Origin: Ruminococcus sp. AF41-9
GTDB taxonomy: Bacteria; Bacillota; Clostridia; Lachnospirales; Lachnospiraceae
DNA: 19,905 bases
Direction: 5' to 3'
Assembly: GCF_003477525.1 (NCBI RefSeq)
Contig: NZ_QUDO01000066.1
Location: forward strand, 1-19,905
Shown: one piece after another, positions 1-7,826 of the stretch
How positions within the stretch are numbered: the first letter of the stretch is position 1
Layout: each line of letters starts with the position of its first letter
The notes under the pieces: model-generated
What the model was told of the DNA's origin: nothing
The model's input: only the letters and a program-made list of their open reading frames with translations
The model's database searches: none
Program-made: the position numbers and the translations under genes

Positions 1-215
<215 letters not shown>

Positions 216-384
216 AATGTTTGATTCACTCAAGACAACCAACTAGCTTAGTTATCTCTCGTTTTTACTGTTTTTGGTTTATTCAACCGTTCTTAAAAAT
301 GTAAAGAATTTTCGAGAATCGTATGTGTTTCACTGTTTAGTTATCAAGGTTATTTGCTGTCGTCTCTCGACTTGCAGCTTGTTT

Positions 385-413
385 ATTATATCAGTTGCTT
401 TTTATCTTGTCAA
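385..413 (-). promoter_or_regulatory. rRNA operon promoter, proximal (P3)
   Basis: On the minus strand a perfect -35 TTGACA (408-413), a 17-bp spacer and a perfect -10 TATAAT (385-390). Transcription would start near 378, giving a leader of about 160 nt before the mature 16S end. It is the third of three tandem promoters. Confidence 0.85.
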
Positions 414-471
414 GAACTTTTTTATTTATTTTTTCAAGTTCTTTTCAGATGTCTGCATCAGCAACTCTGAT

Positions 472-500
472 ATAATATCATGTCTTCAGTTTCCTGTCAA
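472..500 (-). promoter_or_regulatory. rRNA operon promoter, middle (P2)
   Basis: On the minus strand a perfect -35 TTGACA (495-500), a 17-bp spacer and a -10 TATTAT (472-477). It lies 87 bp upstream of the proximal promoter and has the same spacing, as expected for tandem rrn promoters. Confidence 0.75.
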
Positions 501-553
501 CATCTTTTTTCTATTTTTTCAACTTTATTCAACCTGTTTCCTGTTGACTGCTG

Positions 554-584
554 AAAAAAATCCGCCTCATTCAGAAGCGGATTT
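554..584 (-). terminator. Rho-independent terminator of the cvpA-like gene
   Basis: On the minus strand an 8-bp stem (AAATCCGC at 577-584 with GCGGATTT at 558-565), an 11-nt loop and a run of T residues (A at 554-560 on the plus strand). It lies about 130 bp past the stop of the CvpA-like gene and upstream of the two inner rRNA promoters, insulating the rRNA operon. Confidence 0.8.
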
Positions 585-613
585 ATCATATCATTCTTTC
601 TGTTGCGCGTCAA
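585..613 (-). promoter_or_regulatory. rRNA operon promoter, distal (P1)
   Basis: On the minus strand -35 TTGACG (608-613), a 17-bp spacer and -10 TATGAT (585-590). The -10 lies directly beside the hairpin arm of the terminator at 554-584, so the predicted start near 578 falls inside that hairpin. The order of elements is unusual but both patterns are clear. Confidence 0.65.
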
Positions 614-716
614 GCACTTTTTTACTTTTTTTTCCATTTTTTTCCATTTTTTGCTATTGATTGCACTCTACGACTGAAAAGCAGAAAAGAGCCGCCTGAT
701 CGTGTTAATATTTCTG

Positions 717-1427
717 TTATTTCGTGACATAAAAAATATTCATAAAGATTCGGATCAGTATGTCCTGATCATAGAGCCAGCTTAACACCGTATCCTGTTT
801 CACTGCTTTCAGGCAGGTTTCCCCAATCTCTGTGTTACACAAAACAGTCAGTACCAGAAACACGATCCAGAGGATCAGAATATACTTCGCCGCTGCAAAA
901 GCAGCTCCTGCTATTTTATTTGCCCCCTTTATCACAGGAAGACGGGCCACCAGGTCCAGCATCCAGGTAATACTTCTGATCAGAAGTGTCGCAAGTATAA
1001 AGGAAATCAGAAATGAAATTCCATTCACCGCCATACGTGCCAGATACTGTGCAATATAATCGGAAAATGTGCTGACAGATAAATACTGATATACTTCCGC
1101 TGTATTGTTCTGTGTCAGTCCACTGGTCAGAAGTCCCGGAAGATTCATATTTTCAATCGCATTTTCCTGCGATTCTCCGGCATCTGTCCCGGAAGTTTCC
1201 TCTTTTTCTTCCACGAACTGTCTGCAGCTTTCCTGTATATTCTCATAAATGGATGTGTTTTCCCTGATGAACTGATTCACATAAGGATTGATAAACCATA
1301 CCACCGCCATCGAGAGAAACACGCAGAGCAAAGAAACCACCTCGCGGATCAGTCCCCGTTTGTATCCTGTATAACAGGCAAACACCAAAAAGATCAGTAC
1401 TGTGATCCCCAGCCAGGTTATCGTCAT
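717..1427 (-). CDS. CvpA family membrane protein
   Basis: A 236-residue protein with four likely membrane segments at about residues 3-20, 30-47, 132-151 and 174-197. The first loop carries the GYKRGLIREVV motif typical of the CvpA (colicin V production) family. A hydrophilic, acidic, Ser/Glu-rich stretch (about 55-110) separates the two membrane pairs and is longer than in E. coli CvpA. The family is widespread in bacteria; its role in Firmicutes is not well defined, though it is often linked to cell-envelope functions. The start ATG has a strong AGGAGG ribosome binding site that overlaps the stop codon of the upstream gene, with only 10 bp between the two genes, so they are co-transcribed and probably translationally coupled. 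A terminator follows at 554-584. Confidence 0.85.
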   Translation of the reverse strand: MTITWLGITVLIFLVFACYTGYKRGLIREVVSLLCVFLSMAVVWFINPYVNQFIRENTSIYENIQESCRQFVEEKEETSGTDAGESQENAIENMNLPGLLTSGLTQNNTAEVYQYLSVSTFSDYIAQYLARMAVNGISFLISFILATLLIRSITWMLDLVARLPVIKGANKIAGAAFAAAKYILILWIVFLVLTVLCNTEIGETCLKAVKQDTVLSWLYDQDILIRIFMNIFYVTK

Positions 1428-1437
1428 GTTTTTCCTC

Positions 1438-2688
1438 CTAACTCAGTTTTATCACATCTACACCGCTGTCCAGCACAAGCAGATACCGATTCCAGCCAAT
1501 CTTAAAGAAATCTTTGATCGTTCCGTCCACACTTCCCACATATTTCTGAACGCCTCTGCTGTTCATCACACACATCTGAGAACTGTTATACATCAGAATA
1601 TTTCCACCGCTCAGTTTAATGGTGGTATACGGAATGTTGAAATCCTGCTGGAATTTCAGTTTTCCGTCTGTTGTATATACTTCCATTGTATACTGTTTGT
1701 CTTTACTGTCATTTTTGAACACAAGTCCGATCATGTCATTGTCAAAAAATGTACTGACAATTTCCTGATCCACTTCCACGGTCTTTACTTCTTTCGGAAT
1801 CTGGCTTCCCTGATAAAGAGTGAAACCGTTATCCTTGAGTGCCACAGACTGGTTGTTATCAAGATATTGGATCTGTGGTACCACTACGCCTTCATATTTA
1901 TATCCGCTGACGATTCTGTCATCTTCATTCTGTCCCACATCTCCGAAATTGTAAAATGCCACATAGCTTGTGGTATCACTGCCTTCCACAAACTGATAAG
2001 TCACCATCATGACAACTCCGTCATCCGAAACAGCCACATCCAGCGGATAACCAGGATCATCCACCTTCGTCTGGTTCTCAGCGATCAGGCTTCCGTCTGT
2101 GCTGTAAAAGTTGATCCAGGTATCATCTCCTCCATCCAGGATTGCAGCCACCATTCCACTTTTTGACACTCTTGCTTTGATAATGCTGTAGGAAGTTGTG
2201 ACACTTCCTGTCTTTCCGGATTTATCATAGATTTCCAGTTCCGTTCCGTCTTTGTCTGCAATGACGGCTCTGGTTCCATTTACATCTGCCATCGGATTCT
2301 GCATCTGATATGTTTCACTCCAGAGAGTGTTCATCTTGTCAGAAACCAGCGAAACTCCGTCCGGACTGTATCTGAGGATATCTCCATCCATCTCCACATA
2401 ACTTGTTGAGATTACGTCCTCCTGCTCGCTGGACTGTACGATCTTATAATTATGGTAGCTTCTCTTTTCCATATAAAATCCGACTGCTGCTATGGCCGCA
2501 ACCACTGCCACCGCCGTAATGATCGTTCTTTTTACAGCATTTCTCTTATGTCTGGACCTTTTTTTATTGTAATCATTACCATATTCTTTTCCATTCTGTC
2601 TGCCCTGTTCTTTGGCCTGTTTCGCCTTTTCAGCAGCATATTTTCTTTTTTTTCGTTTCCTCATTATTTTTTTTAATGTATTTGCCAT
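1438..2688 (-). CDS. DUF5711-type membrane-anchored protein (probable beta-propeller)
   Basis: A 416-residue protein. Residues 1-53 are very basic (Lys/Arg-rich, cytoplasmic), residues 55-73 form one membrane segment, and the remainder is an extracytoplasmic domain of repeating beta-strand blocks with turns such as YSPDG, DKDG, STDG and TTDG spaced like blades of a WD40/PQQ-like propeller. From memory this matches the DUF5711 family of Lachnospiraceae, commonly beside a CvpA-like gene; I did not search it. No catalytic residues are recognised. The ribosome binding site before the ATG is weak (AAGG). It sits first in a two-gene unit with the CvpA-like gene, suggesting the two proteins act together at the membrane, which is inference. 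Confidence 0.75.
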   Translation of the reverse strand: MANTLKKIMRKRKKRKYAAEKAKQAKEQGRQNGKEYGNDYNKKRSRHKRNAVKRTIITAVAVVAAIAAVGFYMEKRSYHNYKIVQSSEQEDVISTSYVEMDGDILRYSPDGVSLVSDKMNTLWSETYQMQNPMADVNGTRAVIADKDGTELEIYDKSGKTGSVTTSYSIIKARVSKSGMVAAILDGGDDTWINFYSTDGSLIAENQTKVDDPGYPLDVAVSDDGVVMMVTYQFVEGSDTTSYVAFYNFGDVGQNEDDRIVSGYKYEGVVVPQIQYLDNNQSVALKDNGFTLYQGSQIPKEVKTVEVDQEIVSTFFDNDMIGLVFKNDSKDKQYTMEVYTTDGKLKFQQDFNIPYTTIKLSGGNILMYNSSQMCVMNSRGVQKYVGSVDGTIKDFFKIGWNRYLLVLDSGVDVIKLS

Positions 2689-2729
2689 TTTTCTTACCTT
2701 AGTTTTACCTGCTTTTCTTTTTTCCGTTT

Positions 2730-2757
2730 ATTATAGCACACTTTTCGTCACTGTTCA
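2730..2757 (-). promoter_or_regulatory. Promoter of the DUF5711/CvpA-like unit
   Basis: On the minus strand a perfect -10 TATAAT (2730-2735) with an extended TGC just upstream, and a -35-like TGAACA (2752-2757) at 16 bp. It is about 42 bp upstream of the ATG at 2688. Confidence 0.6.
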
Positions 2758-2816
2758 CCGGTAATATCCCTCAAGATATTTTTTGCAGGCAAAGCTTACC
2801 CACCGCACGCAGTTTA

Positions 2817-4307
2817 CTAAGGTAATACAATAACCTCCCCCGGATAGATGATCTGGTCTGCTGTTATTCCGTTGAGCGCACATATCTGCGCGATTGCTTC
2901 CACACTTCCGTACCTGTCCATACTGATCTGAAAAAGTGTATCTCCCGGCTGGATCACATAAGACTCGTGAGCTGCTCTGGATGCGGCTTCCTCATTTTCC
3001 TTTTGTGCTGCCTCTCTGACCCTTTTCTGTGCTTTGCGGTCATCGGACTCTTCCTGATAAATCTGCGCTGCGGCATCTGCGTCACTGTTCTGCTCTGTCG
3101 TTTCTGTCATACCGCTGCTCTCGGCCTCACTGCTGCCCTGTACCGGTACCTGTTCTGTTCTGTCAGAGCTTTCATTCACTGTCTGGTTCTTATCCGCACT
3201 TTGTTCTTTTATTCTGCTATCCGTAGTCGTCTGCTGCTCTGAATTTTTCTCTGCCGCCCCACCGCCTGAAGTGCCGGAGTCTGTCACATTTAAGTCTGCT
3301 GTTTCCTCTGCACTTTTTTCCGAATCCTTCTGATCCGTACTCCCCGGATTCTGCGTGTCCGTTTTTTGTGCATCTGTCCCTGTAGAATTAGTACTTTGTG
3401 TACTCGTGCCTGACAAATTCCGGTTTTCTTTTGCCGAACTGTTCGTTTCTCCCTTCGGTGACGGCGACACTTCCTCGACGATCACTGAAGAAACGGTCAC
3501 ACTGTCTCCTTTCTGCTGCTGAAATCCCTGATAATTTCTGTAAAAATTTACGCCCACCGCAAGAACAGCCACTGCAAGGCAGGCAGTTACCCCATAAGAA
3601 AAAACAGAAGGAGCTTCTCTCTCCTTCTTTTCCCCGTTCTTATCTGTAATGATTTTTCGGAAATCTTTTACCGCCTTGTCCTCATACTGTTCCCCGATAT
3701 CTGGCTGAAGCACTTTGTTCTTATCCAGCATATAGCTTTGCATGTATGGATTTTTCTCATAATAAAGGTAATATCCGCCCAGTCTTGTCATGGTGTTATT
3801 TTCATAACGGAAAAAAGCATCTTCTCTCTCCTGAGGTTCCAGAAGCATCAGTACTTTTTCACCGCCAAAATGTTTCAGATGTACTTTCGTCAGAACTTCG
3901 CTAATTTCTATTGATAGCTGCGGCTGAGAATAGAACCAGCCCACAATTTCCTGATCTTCGAAATATTTTTTCTGTTCTTCATGGATTTTCTGCCATATCT
4001 CCGTGGAAAAATCAATATGATCCAGAGCCGCTTCCATGCCTTCGGCCATGACAGCTCCTTTGATAAAAAGATATGTGGTTCCTCCCTGCCACTTTGTCTC
4101 CCCTGTGAGGACTGCCACTCTGGTTTTCGTCTTTCCTGCTTCTTCCGCTCTGGCAAGACGTACCAGAAAAGTGTACACATAATCCTCCATATAAATTTTG
4201 TAATCTTCTCTGATCAGACCGATCTGCCGTATATTTTTGGGTAAACCAAACGTCCCCTCACCGTTTTGTGCTTCCTGGTTTTCCTCCTTATAAATGACTT
4301 CTATCAT
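2817..4307 (-). CDS. Membrane protein with degenerate MPN/JAMM-like domain and C-terminal LysM domain
   Basis: About 496 residues from the ATG at 4307. A TTG six bases earlier is less likely because it would sit only 2 nt from the GGAGT ribosome binding site, against 8 nt for the ATG. Residues 1-185 look like an MPN/JAMM fold: a GET-type strand near residue 70 is followed, after a helical stretch, by GWFYSQP (about 123-129) where active enzymes have GW(Y/F)HSHP. Both metal-binding His are replaced (Tyr126, Gln128), the JAMM Ser is kept (Ser136) and the Asp is replaced by Leu139. A membrane segment follows (about 236-257), then a Ser/Thr/Glu/Gln-rich linker (about 262-445) and a LysM domain (about 449-496) that should bind peptidoglycan. 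The N-terminal domain is therefore cytoplasmic and probably non-catalytic. The overall function is unknown. Confidence 0.75.
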   Translation of the reverse strand: MIEVIYKEENQEAQNGEGTFGLPKNIRQIGLIREDYKIYMEDYVYTFLVRLARAEEAGKTKTRVAVLTGETKWQGGTTYLFIKGAVMAEGMEAALDHIDFSTEIWQKIHEEQKKYFEDQEIVGWFYSQPQLSIEISEVLTKVHLKHFGGEKVLMLLEPQEREDAFFRYENNTMTRLGGYYLYYEKNPYMQSYMLDKNKVLQPDIGEQYEDKAVKDFRKIITDKNGEKKEREAPSVFSYGVTACLAVAVLAVGVNFYRNYQGFQQQKGDSVTVSSVIVEEVSPSPKGETNSSAKENRNLSGTSTQSTNSTGTDAQKTDTQNPGSTDQKDSEKSAEETADLNVTDSGTSGGGAAEKNSEQQTTTDSRIKEQSADKNQTVNESSDRTEQVPVQGSSEAESSGMTETTEQNSDADAAAQIYQEESDDRKAQKRVREAAQKENEEAASRAAHESYVIQPGDTLFQISMDRYGSVEAIAQICALNGITADQIIYPGEVIVLP

Positions 4308-4353
4308 GTCCAATCACTCCTTCAGATACCAGAATAACACAGGCAAATCGCAG

Positions 4354-4383
4354 ATTTTATCACATTCTAAGAGCAATTCACAA
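4354..4383 (-). promoter_or_regulatory. Probable promoter of the MPN-like/LysM gene
   Basis: On the minus strand TTGTGA (4378-4383), 18 bp, then TAAAAT (4354-4359), with a TG a few bases before the -10. The start would be near 4347, about 40 nt before the ATG. Confidence 0.5.
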
Positions 4384-4532
4384 GAATTTGGCGACAGATT
4401 TTGCATAATTTTTATGAAACCGGGATATGATGAAACAGGTAACCAGAATATGGAAATAAAAAAATATCCGCAACGCTGCAAAGCTGATTTTCAGCCCGGC
4501 AGATCTTTGGCAGAACTCTCATGGAGGTTTCT

Positions 4533-5096
4533 ATGGTATTTTATGTAGACTCACAGAAAGACAATTCCCCGCAGGAAATTGCTTTTCTTTTAAAAAAATG
4601 TATTCTTCATCACCCCGGATACTGGTCGGAGCTGATTTTTCTCTGTATCGGAAGTGATCGAGTGACCGGAGACTGTCTTGGACCTTATATCGGACACCAG
4701 CTTCTGGATCACCTGCGCACAGATAATCCGAATACACAGGGAATTTATGTATACGGTACTTTAAAAGACCCTGTGCATGCCTTAAACCTGGCAAAAATCT
4801 CACGTCAGATCAAAACGCTCCATCCAGACGGTCTGGTGATCGCCGTGGATGCCTCCCTTGGACAAAAAAAGCACCTGGGGTATGTGACCATTGCAAGTGG
4901 TGCACTCTACCCAGGTGCCGGAGTTCAAAAAGAACTTCCTCCTGTGGGTGATATTCATATTACAGGGATCGTAAACATCGCAGGACTTCTGGAGCAGTTA
5001 ACGCTTCAGACCACACGCCTGTCTACTGTGATCTCCCTGGCAGATACCATCACACAGGGAATTTTAAATTATACAAATTCTTTAATCTGTTTGTAG
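4533..5096 (+). CDS. yyaC: Sporulation protein YyaC (DUF1256, putative spore protease)
   Basis: A 187-residue protein from the ATG at 4533, which has a GGAGG ribosome binding site 5 nt upstream; an in-frame ATG at 4521 actually contains part of that site and is not the start. The motif CIGSDRVTGDCLGP near the N-terminus and the later IAVDASLG stretch are typical of the YyaC/DUF1256 family, which shares the hydrogenase-maturation-protease-like fold. YyaC proteins are conserved in endospore formers and expressed during sporulation; the substrate is not established. It is one of two plus-strand genes here. Its last 28 bp overlap the 3' end of the convergent transketolase gene. No clear terminator was found for either gene. 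It implies that the organism can form spores. Confidence 0.9.
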   Translation: MVFYVDSQKDNSPQEIAFLLKKCILHHPGYWSELIFLCIGSDRVTGDCLGPYIGHQLLDHLRTDNPNTQGIYVYGTLKDPVHALNLAKISRQIKTLHPDGLVIAVDASLGQKKHLGYVTIASGALYPGAGVQKELPPVGDIHITGIVNIAGLLEQLTLQTTRLSTVISLADTITQGILNYTNSLICL

Positions 5097-6007
5097 ATGC
5101 CTTCTGCATCAAGACCGTATTTCTCAAGAAGAGCTACAGCAGGGCCTGATTCACCGAATACATCGTTTACACCGATACGTTTTACAGGTACAGGTGCTTT
5201 CTCAGACAGGCATTCGCATACAGCTCCGCCAAGTCCGCCGATTACAGAATGTTCCTCTACAGTTACAACTTTGCCGGTTTCTTTGGCTGCTGCAACTACG
5301 AGTTCTTCATCAAGAGGTTTGATTGTGTGAATATTGATCACCTTTGCATCTACACCGTCTGCTGCAAGCTTCTCTGCTGCTTCCAGAGCAGGAGCTACGC
5401 AAAGACCGTTTGCGATGATGGTAAGGTCTTTTCCTTCACGAAGGACGATCCCTTTACCTAATTCAAATTTATAATCTGGTCTGTCGTTGATGACAGGAGC
5501 TGCCAGACGGCCAAATCTCATATATACAGGTCCAACATGCTCGTAAGCTGCTTCTACCATAGCTTTTGCTTCGATATCGTCAGAAGGGCATGCAACAACC
5601 ATTCCAGGAATTGCTCTCATAAGTGCGAAGTCTTCGCAGCACTGATGGGTTGCACCATCTTCACCTACAGAGATTCCACCGTGAGTAGCACCGATCTTCA
5701 CATTAATCTTCGGATATGCGATGGAGTTACGAACCTGCTCGAAAGCACGTCCTGCTGCAAACATAGCGAATGTGCTGGCAAAAGGAACTTTTCCTGTTGT
5801 AGCCAGACCTGCAGCGATACCCATCATATTGCACTCAGCAATACCGCAGTCGATGTGACGTTCCGGAAATTCTTTCTTGAACATACCTGTCTGAGTAGCT
5901 GCAGCAAGGTCAGCGTCCAGAACGACCAGGTTCTCATGTTTCTTACCTAATTCAACCAGTGCAGCACCGTAGCTTGCTCTTGTTGCGATCTTCTTTACTT
6001 CTGACAT
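5069..6007 (-). CDS. Transketolase, C-terminal subunit
   Basis: A 312-residue protein equivalent to the pyrimidine-binding and C-terminal domains of full-length transketolase. The IAECNM motif (about 57-61) holds the conserved catalytic Glu that activates thiamine diphosphate, followed by the conserved ASTFAMF strand. A GATHGGISVGEDGATHQ loop and a C-terminal transketolase domain (about 190-305) follow. With the adjacent N-terminal subunit it forms a two-polypeptide transketolase that moves two-carbon units between sugar phosphates in the non-oxidative pentose phosphate pathway. Split transketolases are common in Clostridia. The start overlaps the end of the N-terminal subunit gene by 13 nt, favouring balanced, coupled synthesis. 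The stop lies inside the 3' end of yyaC on the other strand. Confidence 0.95.
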   Translation of the reverse strand: MSEVKKIATRASYGAALVELGKKHENLVVLDADLAAATQTGMFKKEFPERHIDCGIAECNMMGIAAGLATTGKVPFASTFAMFAAGRAFEQVRNSIAYPKINVKIGATHGGISVGEDGATHQCCEDFALMRAIPGMVVACPSDDIEAKAMVEAAYEHVGPVYMRFGRLAAPVINDRPDYKFELGKGIVLREGKDLTIIANGLCVAPALEAAEKLAADGVDAKVINIHTIKPLDEELVVAAAKETGKVVTVEEHSVIGGLGGAVCECLSEKAPVPVKRIGVNDVFGESGPAVALLEKYGLDAEGIYKQIKEFV

Positions 6008-6834
6008 AATGCTTCACCTACCTTTTCTAAGTCTTCCATTGCCTGTGCATACTGCTCGTCATTCGGAGCTTTGCCATGCCATCCAGCCTGGTTTTCCATG
6101 AAGGAAACGCCTTTTCCTTTTACAGTTTTCATAATGATTGCTGTAGGCATTCCTTTGGTAGCCTTAGCTTCATCAAAAGCTGCTTTTAACTGATCCATAT
6201 CATTTCCGTCTGCAACGTTGATCACATGGAAGTTAAATGCTTCAAATTTCTTATCGATCGGGTATGGAGAACATACATCGTCAATCTTACCATCGATCTG
6301 AAGTCCGTTGTTATCTACGATCACTACAAGGTTGTCCAGTTTTCTGTGGCCTGCGAACATAGCAGCTTCCCATACCTGGCCTTCCTGAATCTCGCCGTCA
6401 CCTAATAAGGTGTAGACACGGTAGCTCTCGTTGCTTAATTTTGCAGAAAGTGCCATACCTACTGCTGCAGAGATTCCCTGTCCAAGAGAACCGCTGGACA
6501 TATCAACGCCCGGGATATGTTTCATATCCGGATGTCCCTGTAAATAAGATCCCAGATGACGAAGAGTCTTCAGGTCTTCTTTCGGGAAAAATCCTCTTTC
6601 TGCAAGTGCAGAATAGTATCCTGGTGCTGTGTGGCCTTTGGAAAGTACGAAGCGGTCACGGTCAGCTTTTTTAGGATCTTCCGGATCAATGTTCATTTCT
6701 TCAAAATATAAGTATGTGAATACATCTGCTGCAGACAGAGATCCGCCCGGATGTCCGGCTTTGGCAGCATGTACTGCTGTAACGATGTCTTTGCGGACTT
6801 CGTTTGCAATTTTCTGAAGTTCTAATTTTTCCAT
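5995..6834 (-). CDS. Transketolase, N-terminal (thiamine diphosphate-binding) subunit
   Basis: A 279-residue protein with the GHPGGSLSAAD motif (about 28-37), SKGHTAPGYYSA (about 65-76) and the thiamine diphosphate/Mg-binding block GDGEIQEGQVWEA (145-157) followed by VDNNGLQ (about 173-179). It is the cofactor-binding half of a split transketolase and needs the next gene for activity. It lies 15 nt after the transaldolase gene, so the three genes form an operon. A GGAG ribosome binding site is about 11 nt before the ATG, a little far. Nothing in the sequence suggests damage. Confidence 0.95.
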   Translation of the reverse strand: MEKLELQKIANEVRKDIVTAVHAAKAGHPGGSLSAADVFTYLYFEEMNIDPEDPKKADRDRFVLSKGHTAPGYYSALAERGFFPKEDLKTLRHLGSYLQGHPDMKHIPGVDMSSGSLGQGISAAVGMALSAKLSNESYRVYTLLGDGEIQEGQVWEAAMFAGHRKLDNLVVIVDNNGLQIDGKIDDVCSPYPIDKKFEAFNFHVINVADGNDMDQLKAAFDEAKATKGMPTAIIMKTVKGKGVSFMENQAGWHGKAPNDEQYAQAMEDLEKVGEALCQK

Positions 6835-6849
6835 TATAGTAAATTCTCC

Positions 6850-7503
6850 TTATTCGCCGAATACTGCTTTATAATCGTTCTGGAATTTTACGATACCTGC
6901 ATCTGTCAGAGGATGTTTTGTCATCTGTACGATTACGCTGTATGGAACAGTTGCGATGTCAGCACCAGCAAGTGCGCAGTCTGTTACATGGATCGGATTT
7001 CTTACGCTTGCAGCGATGATCTCTGTTTCGATTCCTGCTACTTCGAAGATCTCAGCGATCTCACGGATCAGGTCAACGCCTCTTACGGAAATGTCATCAA
7101 GTCTTCCAAGGAATGGAGAAACATATGTTGCACCAGCTCTTGCAGCAAGAAGTGCCTGGTTAGCTGTGAAGATCAGAGTAACGTTTGTTTTGATTCCTTC
7201 TGAATGAAGAACTTTAACTGCTTTCAGACCTTCTACTGTCATAGGGATCTTAACAACCATGTTTGGATGGATTGCTGCGATCTCACGGCCTTCTTTGATC
7301 ATGCCTTCAGCGTCTGTTGTGGTAGCTTTTACTTCACCGCTGATCGGTCCGTCTACGATAGATGTGATCTCTTTGATTACTTCGTTGAAATCTCTTCCTT
7401 CTTTTGCGATAAGAGACGGGTTTGTAGTAACACCACAGATTACACCCATATCGTTAGCTGCTTTAATATCTTCTACCTTTGCTGTGTCAATAAAAAATTT
7501 CAT
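6850..7503 (-). CDS. tal: Transaldolase, small FSA/TalC (MipB) subfamily
   Basis: A 217-residue protein from the ATG at 7503, which has a perfect AGGAGG ribosome binding site 9 nt upstream. The open frame extends 42 codons further, but that stretch has no family similarity and is leader RNA. It has the (beta/alpha)8 fold of the family, with the Schiff-base Lys85 in VVKIP and the VTTNPS motif near the N-terminus. Relative to E. coli fructose-6-phosphate aldolase, which has Gln59 and Tyr131 in the active site, this protein has Glu57 and Phe131 at the equivalent places. That is the transaldolase pattern, so transfer of dihydroxyacetone units is favoured over free aldolase activity. It leads the operon with the two transketolase subunits. 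Confidence 0.9.
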   Translation of the reverse strand: MKFFIDTAKVEDIKAANDMGVICGVTTNPSLIAKEGRDFNEVIKEITSIVDGPISGEVKATTTDAEGMIKEGREIAAIHPNMVVKIPMTVEGLKAVKVLHSEGIKTNVTLIFTANQALLAARAGATYVSPFLGRLDDISVRGVDLIREIAEIFEVAGIETEIIAASVRNPIHVTDCALAGADIATVPYSVIVQMTKHPLTDAGIVKFQNDYKAVFGE

Positions 7504-7542
7504 GTTCTTAACCCTCCTGATTTTGCTTACCATCTGCTCTGA

Positions 7543-7572
7543 ACCAGTGTCCTCTTTTCGCAGGACAGTGGT
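7543..7572 (-). other. Leader hairpin of the transaldolase operon
   Basis: An 11-bp inverted repeat with one mismatch (arms 7543-7553 and 7562-7572, 8-nt loop) lies in the transcribed leader about 25 nt upstream of the ribosome binding site. No T run follows, so it is not a terminator. A stabilising or regulatory role is possible but not shown. Confidence 0.4.
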
Positions 7573-7627
7573 ATGTGAACTGTTATAATTTTTGCTCACC
7601 CGCAAGCGTTCGTTTGTTGATGATTTC

Positions 7628-7655
7628 ATTATATCAGAGTTCTTCGGAAGGTCAA
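7628..7655 (-). promoter_or_regulatory. Promoter of the transaldolase-transketolase operon
   Basis: On the minus strand -35 TTGACC (7650-7655), a 16-bp spacer and -10 TATAAT (7628-7633), with an extended TG one base before the -10. The start would be near 7621, giving a leader of about 117 nt. The AT-rich block directly upstream could act as an UP element or operator. Confidence 0.75.
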
Positions 7656-7661
7656 GTATCC

Positions 7662-7694
7662 GAAAAATTATTAATAATTTTTCTATTAATAATT
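7662..7694. promoter_or_regulatory. AT-rich palindromes upstream of the transaldolase promoter
   Basis: Positions 7662-7683 form a perfect 22-bp palindrome with core TTATTAATAA, and 7683-7694 hold a second copy of the core with one change, 15 bp away centre to centre. A third exact core occurs at 7802-7811 inside a 12-bp palindrome (7801-7812). The first two lie just upstream of the -35 box. They could be operators or an UP element; the binding factor is unknown. The rest of the gap 7684-7826 shows nothing else convincing. Confidence 0.45.
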
Positions 7695-7826
7695 ATATTT
7701 TTTATTAATTCTCATCACCTTGTGAAAGGATTATCAATCAGCATTTTTGTAGATTTTTATGGGATATCGTATTTTCAGTTGTGTTCTGAAGTTCCAAATT
7801 ATTATTAATAATTTCGTACGGCGTAT

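Noticed and set aside
274..660. Plus-strand open frame in the rRNA promoter region
   Set aside because: It lies across the rRNA leader, three promoters and a terminator and is rich in Phe and Ser from T-rich sequence.
4308..4313. TTG start for the MPN-like/LysM protein
   Set aside because: It would leave only two bases between the ribosome binding site and the start; the ATG at 4307 has eight.
4402..4433. Sporulation sigma factor promoter upstream of yyaC
   Set aside because: A TGCATA element is present but the -10 does not match sigma F or sigma G consensus well enough to call.
7504..7629. Forty-two extra N-terminal codons on the transaldolase open frame
   Set aside because: The stretch lacks similarity to the family, contains the ribosome binding site and a leader hairpin, and the ATG at 7503 has an AGGAGG site at ideal spacing.
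7723..7736. CcpA cre-like site near the transaldolase promoter
   Set aside because: It matches the outer positions but lacks the central CG and lies about 70 bp upstream of the -35, so support is weak.
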